DNA of 64,000 bases, from assembly GCA_023213395.1 (NCBI GenBank), contig CM041465.1:149985741-150049740 (forward strand), given 5' to 3'. This document shows positions 60,913 through 64,000 of the stretch, in pieces (within the stretch, counting starts at the first letter, position 1; the number at the start of each line of letters is the position of its first letter). Position numbers and translations under genes: made by a program. The notes under the pieces were generated by a model. The model was not told where the DNA came from, did no database searches, and saw only the letters and a list, made by a program, of their open reading frames with translations. Origin of the DNA: Cycas panzhihuaensis (taxonomy: Eukaryota > Cycadophyta).

Positions 60913-61564
60913 CTTGCAGGGCGTCTGTACGCCGGAGCACAGATTCGGGACTGCAAGGTGCCTGGTTGCTTCCAAGTAGCCGTGCGAAAATAAGGCCTTC
61001 CTACCCTTTGGATGGCCGGGAAGGAGAGGGAATGCCTTGCGCGTTGCATCTTCTCAAGGCAATGAGAATGCAACAAAGGGAAGGGTAACCACTAATATAC
61101 AAGCAAATGCGGTAAAAGGTGCGACGGAAGGAAGGCTCAGATACGATGTAAACGGGCTATCTATGCTATGCTATATAAAGTAAGAAATAATACAGAAAGA
61201 TGAATGCTTTCCCTTTATCCTTTATGTTCTTTTACCATTTCCTATCTATTCAAACAAACACATGAAAAGGAAACAACGTAAAAGGGGACACACAAGAAGC
61301 AAGGGGAATACCTGGATCCGGCGCTCGAATGGGGGTGCAGCTTGTCTCTTTAAATCCCACTCCTTCTTTCTCCGTTCTTCGCGTATGCAATGCCGATCGG
61401 CAGTAGTTGTTGGATGCGATGGAAGAGGGGTTCACTTACCTCCCCTTGAGTATGCAAAACCAAATAAAACAAAAAAAAGCTTGAAACTAAAGAAAGAGAG
61501 GCACCACGTAGAGAACTAACCTGCAATGGGCCTATCCCACGTATCACTCTGCCAATGCATGATC
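60913..61564 (-). other. Exon-like blocks b, c, d in T-right LTR
   Basis: Reading on the minus strand: block b 61564-61521 (44 bp, after TTTGTAG, before GTTAGT), block c 61445-61312 (134 bp, after CTCAAG, before GTATTC), block d 60950-60913 (38 bp, after CTTGCAG, before GTGAGG). Each corresponds to a block in T-left with the same AG and GT borders. The intervening stretches are T-rich near the acceptor side, as plant introns are. Confidence 0.5.
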
Positions 61565-61623
61565 CTACAAATAGGTAAGAAGGACACCTCCCTCTCGGAA
61601 GAGAGGCCACAAGATATACCAAG

Positions 61624-61624
<1 letters not shown>

Positions 61625-61691
<67 letters not shown>
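61625..61691. repeat. (TA)n microsatellite
   Basis: About 33 TA units inside the T-right LTR, in a candidate intron upstream of block b. Confidence 0.95.
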
Positions 61692-62730
61692 GGAAATCAA
61701 CTAAAACTAAGATCTAAGCTAAACATCGAAATGCAACAAAACGAAATAGCAATATATACGAAACGATCTCACTACCATGTACCATGAAAACACTCAAAAT
61801 GGAACGAAGTATAGCCTCAGGATGGCTAACTCACCCACGCGAGACCTCCACAGAACTCAGGAAGGAAAACTAGTTGGCAATGAGGTAGTGACAGGTTATC
61901 TATGCCAATTAGAATGCTCTAACTAAATCTCCTAAACTCCCTTAGCCCGTTCCCTAAGAAAGCGTGGGTGGTGAAGGGAAAGAGGACAAGGAACGAAACC
62001 CTTGGGGAGAAGGGCAGCAATGGGGGACGGAACCCCGCCTACCTCCCTCAAATCCTCGTATGTACACCTTTACACCAGCTAACTAAGGAAAGGGTGAAAG
62101 AGATAGCTTAGGGAAAATGGATGGGCTCCAAAGAAACAACAGGGAGGTAAACTAGTCTAGAACAATACTATGGGAGAACTGTAGCTAACTAGGACCACAT
62201 TCATTTAGAAGCAAAAGAAATAAAACAGAAAAAAGAAATGGACTGCTTTGTAAGTAAAGACAAGAAGTACCTTGTATGGGGGAGATCAAGCATGCACTTT
62301 GCCACTTGGAATAGCAGCAATAGACAATATATAGGGACTGGTTGTGAGTAGTTCTTGCAAGAGTATGGGTGAAGGAGACTCCTTGTAAGTTAGGAGCTGA
62401 AAATTAGCTCTTGAAGCAGCTTTTTGAGTGAACAAGTCTCTTGAATCCTTGAGCACCTGCAAAGAGGAATGGAGCTTCTTTGTCAGGAGAGCGAGGGGCA
62501 GCAATGGCCCTACAAATCCAGTTGATGGCAGCCAACTTCACCTCTGTCCAGTTGTTGTGAATCAAGTTTTCTGTTTCTGTGTGTTTTCCTTGTGTGAAAG
62601 TTAGAAATTCTTCTTAGAAGTTTGAAAAATGGCCAAAAGATCTGAAAAAATAGGGAGCAAAATCCCCTTTATCCCCCTGTTCACAGCAGGTGAATGTTGG
62701 GAATGTCAGGGCGACTCAAATCAATCAATG

Positions 62731-62771
62731 CCACGCGGCAGTTTCATAAAAAAATGAAAACTGTCACGTGG
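62731..62771. promoter_or_regulatory. LTR hairpin with two G-box-like ends
   Basis: Arms of 17-18 bp at 62731-62747 and 62754-62771 (CCACGCGGCAGTTTCAT against ATGAAAACTGTCACGTGG, few mismatches) around a short A-rich loop. One side holds CACGTG, the other CGCGTGG on the minus strand. Equivalent to 1407-1443 in T-left. Confidence 0.6.
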
Positions 62772-63143
62772 TTCTCTCTTTTTTAAATTTCAAACAGTTG
62801 TACAGCGGCAAACTCTGTGGTACCACTGCAAACTCTGCGGTATCACTAAGTTTACAGCGGTATCAGCCTGCAATAAAAAAAAAGAGAAAAAACAAGCAAA
62901 AACATCAAGTTTTGGAGCAAAAACAAAGGCTAAACATGAGTTAGAGCAACTAAGGGAATGCCCAGGCAGTGGGCAAGTACCCAAAACAATGCAAAGAGTC
63001 CTAACTAAGGATTAAATCAGGCTTAGGAAGGACTGCAACATAAGCAACATGTCATAACAAGAGCAAATAGGACTGACAGAAACATCCCGGGAGACCGTGG
63101 AGTCAACATGGGTGGTTGTGCGCCATACGGGGTGTAGCATTCA

Positions 63144-63718
63144 CTGAGGAATGCCCCCCGCTATGAGTTGTCATAGGCTAGTGGTGTGCCGTAGGCACAT
63201 GTATTATGAGCAAGTAGAAAAGCAATGCGTGCAGGCAGGCATATGTCAAGCAACCTACTCTAAATAACCTCAATCAAACATGGGCAAGAAAAGTAAGAAA
63301 ATATACCTGAACAGACCTGCGTCAATGCGTCTCGAGTCCATTCCTAGTAGCTGGGAAACACTGGCCCCTTGGCAGGAGAGCCTCACTGCTCGGAAGCATA
63401 ACGTGATGGCGAATGCTGACAATCAAAGATATGAGTAGCACATGCATATATATATATATAAAAGCAATAAAGAGCAGCACGTGGACCAAGGGCATAAAGC
63501 AGTGTCCCGCGAACACGTGGACAAGGGAGACGGGGATGAGGACAACGTAGGGGCTGCCTACGTGTCGTCTAACATCGACTTGTAACTGAAATAAGCAAGT
63601 GAAAGAGGATGCCCCTATTGCCGAAGTACAATGTGAAGTAGGAGGGCATCCAGCAAATAGACCAAGAAATCTAACTAATAACAACCAGAGACTTGGGCAC
63701 GGGCTAGCCATGCAAGCC
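63144..63718 (-). other. T-right 3' noncoding region with exon-like block a and polypurine tract
   Basis: 575 bp between the RNase H stop and the LTR. Block a is 63317-63415 (99 bp), preceded on the minus strand by GATTGTCAG and followed by GTCTGTTCAG. Its first 13 bases match those of the T-left block at 813-898 exactly. The 136-codon ORF here (63322-63732) is not conserved in T-left. A short TA repeat lies near 63447-63460. Confidence 0.55.
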
Positions 63719-63997
63719 TCAAGGGTGGTCATCTAGAAGAGGGAGGCGACACTCAAGGATGAGGCAGACGAGGCTGTCGGCCTCACCATTGAGGTGCCTA
63801 GGGATATGCTGAATATCCATTGATGAGAAACAAGCCAGAAGAGACCTGGCGGCAGACGCGAGGGTTCTCAGGTGAGGGCATCGCACCTTGTAAACTTGGG
63901 TGAGATGGGACACCACGACCTGAGAATCACAAAACAACATGATGGACCCATGATGGAAGCAGAGAGCATCGATAAGGGTTTCAATAAGGTTGTGTAC
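63719..63997 (-). CDS. T-right terminal RNase H, C-terminal part (cut by window edge)
   Basis: About 92 residues, very like T-left: LFCDSQVVVSHLTQVYKV with the catalytic Asp, LRTLASAARSLLACFSS, HIPRHLNGEADSLV with the last catalytic Asp, and stop at 63719. The premature stop of T-left is absent. Near the window edge (63985-64000) one base seems missing compared with the T-left frame, so the copy may be frameshifted further upstream; this could not be followed because the window ends. The N-terminal half lies outside. Confidence 0.8.
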   Translation of the reverse strand, partial: VHNLIETLIDALCFHHGSIMLFCDSQVVVSHLTQVYKVRCPHLRTLASAARSLLACFSSMDIQHIPRHLNGEADSLVCLILECRLPLLDDHP

Positions 63998-64000
63998 TCA

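Larger units (their letters stand above)
60840..63143 (-). repeat. T-right long terminal repeat (approximate)
   Basis: Starts TGAATGCTACACC on the minus strand 10 bp after the polypurine tract. Contains the hairpin at 62731-62771 and exon-like blocks at 61521-61564, 61312-61445 and 60913-60950. Several ORFs of 60-116 codons lie here without conservation in the left copy; the 116-codon one is an artefact of the TA repeat. Confidence 0.55.
60840..64000 (-). mobile_element. T-right: 3' part of a GC-richer LTR retroelement
   Basis: Diverged copy of T-left in opposite orientation: terminal RNase H (63719 to window edge), noncoding region, polypurine tract AGCGGGGGGC (63153-63162), LTR from about 63143 leftward. 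Matching pieces include the exon-like blocks, the hairpin and the polypurine tract, with weaker similarity between them. The inner end is uncertain; similarity with T-left is lost at about 60840. It carries a long TA microsatellite that T-left lacks. Confidence 0.75.

Noticed and set aside
61350-61700. 116-codon minus ORF with an Ile-Tyr repeat
   Set aside because: The repeat is only the translation of the TA microsatellite; the rest has no support.
63322-63732. 136-codon minus-strand ORF, one of the longest in the window
   Set aside because: It overlaps the T-right 3' noncoding region, runs through a TA repeat and is not conserved in T-left, where stops break the equivalent region.

Overview
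This is a stretch of nuclear heterochromatin from a land plant, made almost entirely of nested, decayed LTR retrotransposons. The plant signals are several Ty1/copia elements primed by initiator tRNA-Met, an Athila/Tat-like Ty3/gypsy element, and a captured piece of a plant-type hnRNP U-like gene. Most of the DNA is very AT-rich. Its broken genes show mainly Gln and Trp codons turned into stops and Cys codons turned into Tyr, which fits long-term C-to-T loss of methylated cytosine. No intact host gene, tRNA or rRNA was found, and the species cannot be named.

Layout. Both window ends hold the 3' part of a related, GC-richer retroelement family, called T here: left copy 1 to about 3445 on +, right copy about 60840-64000 on -. 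Each has an extra RNase H domain, then about 575 bp of noncoding DNA, a polypurine tract and a long LTR. Between them lies an AT-rich block. Its frame is one old Ty3/gypsy element, G (3462-51791), with direct LTRs at 3462-7802 and 48495-51791. G is split by later insertions: copia B (-, 10597-17785), copia A (+, 19931-27108), short element E (-, 27348-29265) and copia C (+, 29725-40704), which itself holds copia D (+, 35447-39653). Five of these insertions have matching 5-bp target duplications, so the order of events can be read directly. After G's integrase come an antisense ORF relic, an inverted-LTR element H (43193-44758), simple repeats, and a decayed RNase H (47417-47803) just before the 3' LTR. 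Right of G are about 3 kb of anonymous DNA, one LTR-like relic, and copia F (-, 54685-60072), the best preserved copia here but lacking its 5' LTR.

How the parts relate. G supplies gag, protease, reverse transcriptase, RNase H and integrase in pieces, plus a second RNase H placed after integrase. The T copies carry the same terminal RNase H at the same distance from their LTR, so G and T look like old and young members of one lineage. The two diverged T copies also share short blocks bounded by AG and GT, which look like exons lying partly inside the LTR, and a hairpin with a G-box just upstream of the promoter.

The observations most worth checking are the T-family exon-like blocks, the RNase H placed after integrase, the antisense ORF in G, and the hnRNP U-like fragment sitting antisense beside the primer-binding site of copia B. 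Everything here was read by eye; no searches or alignments were run.
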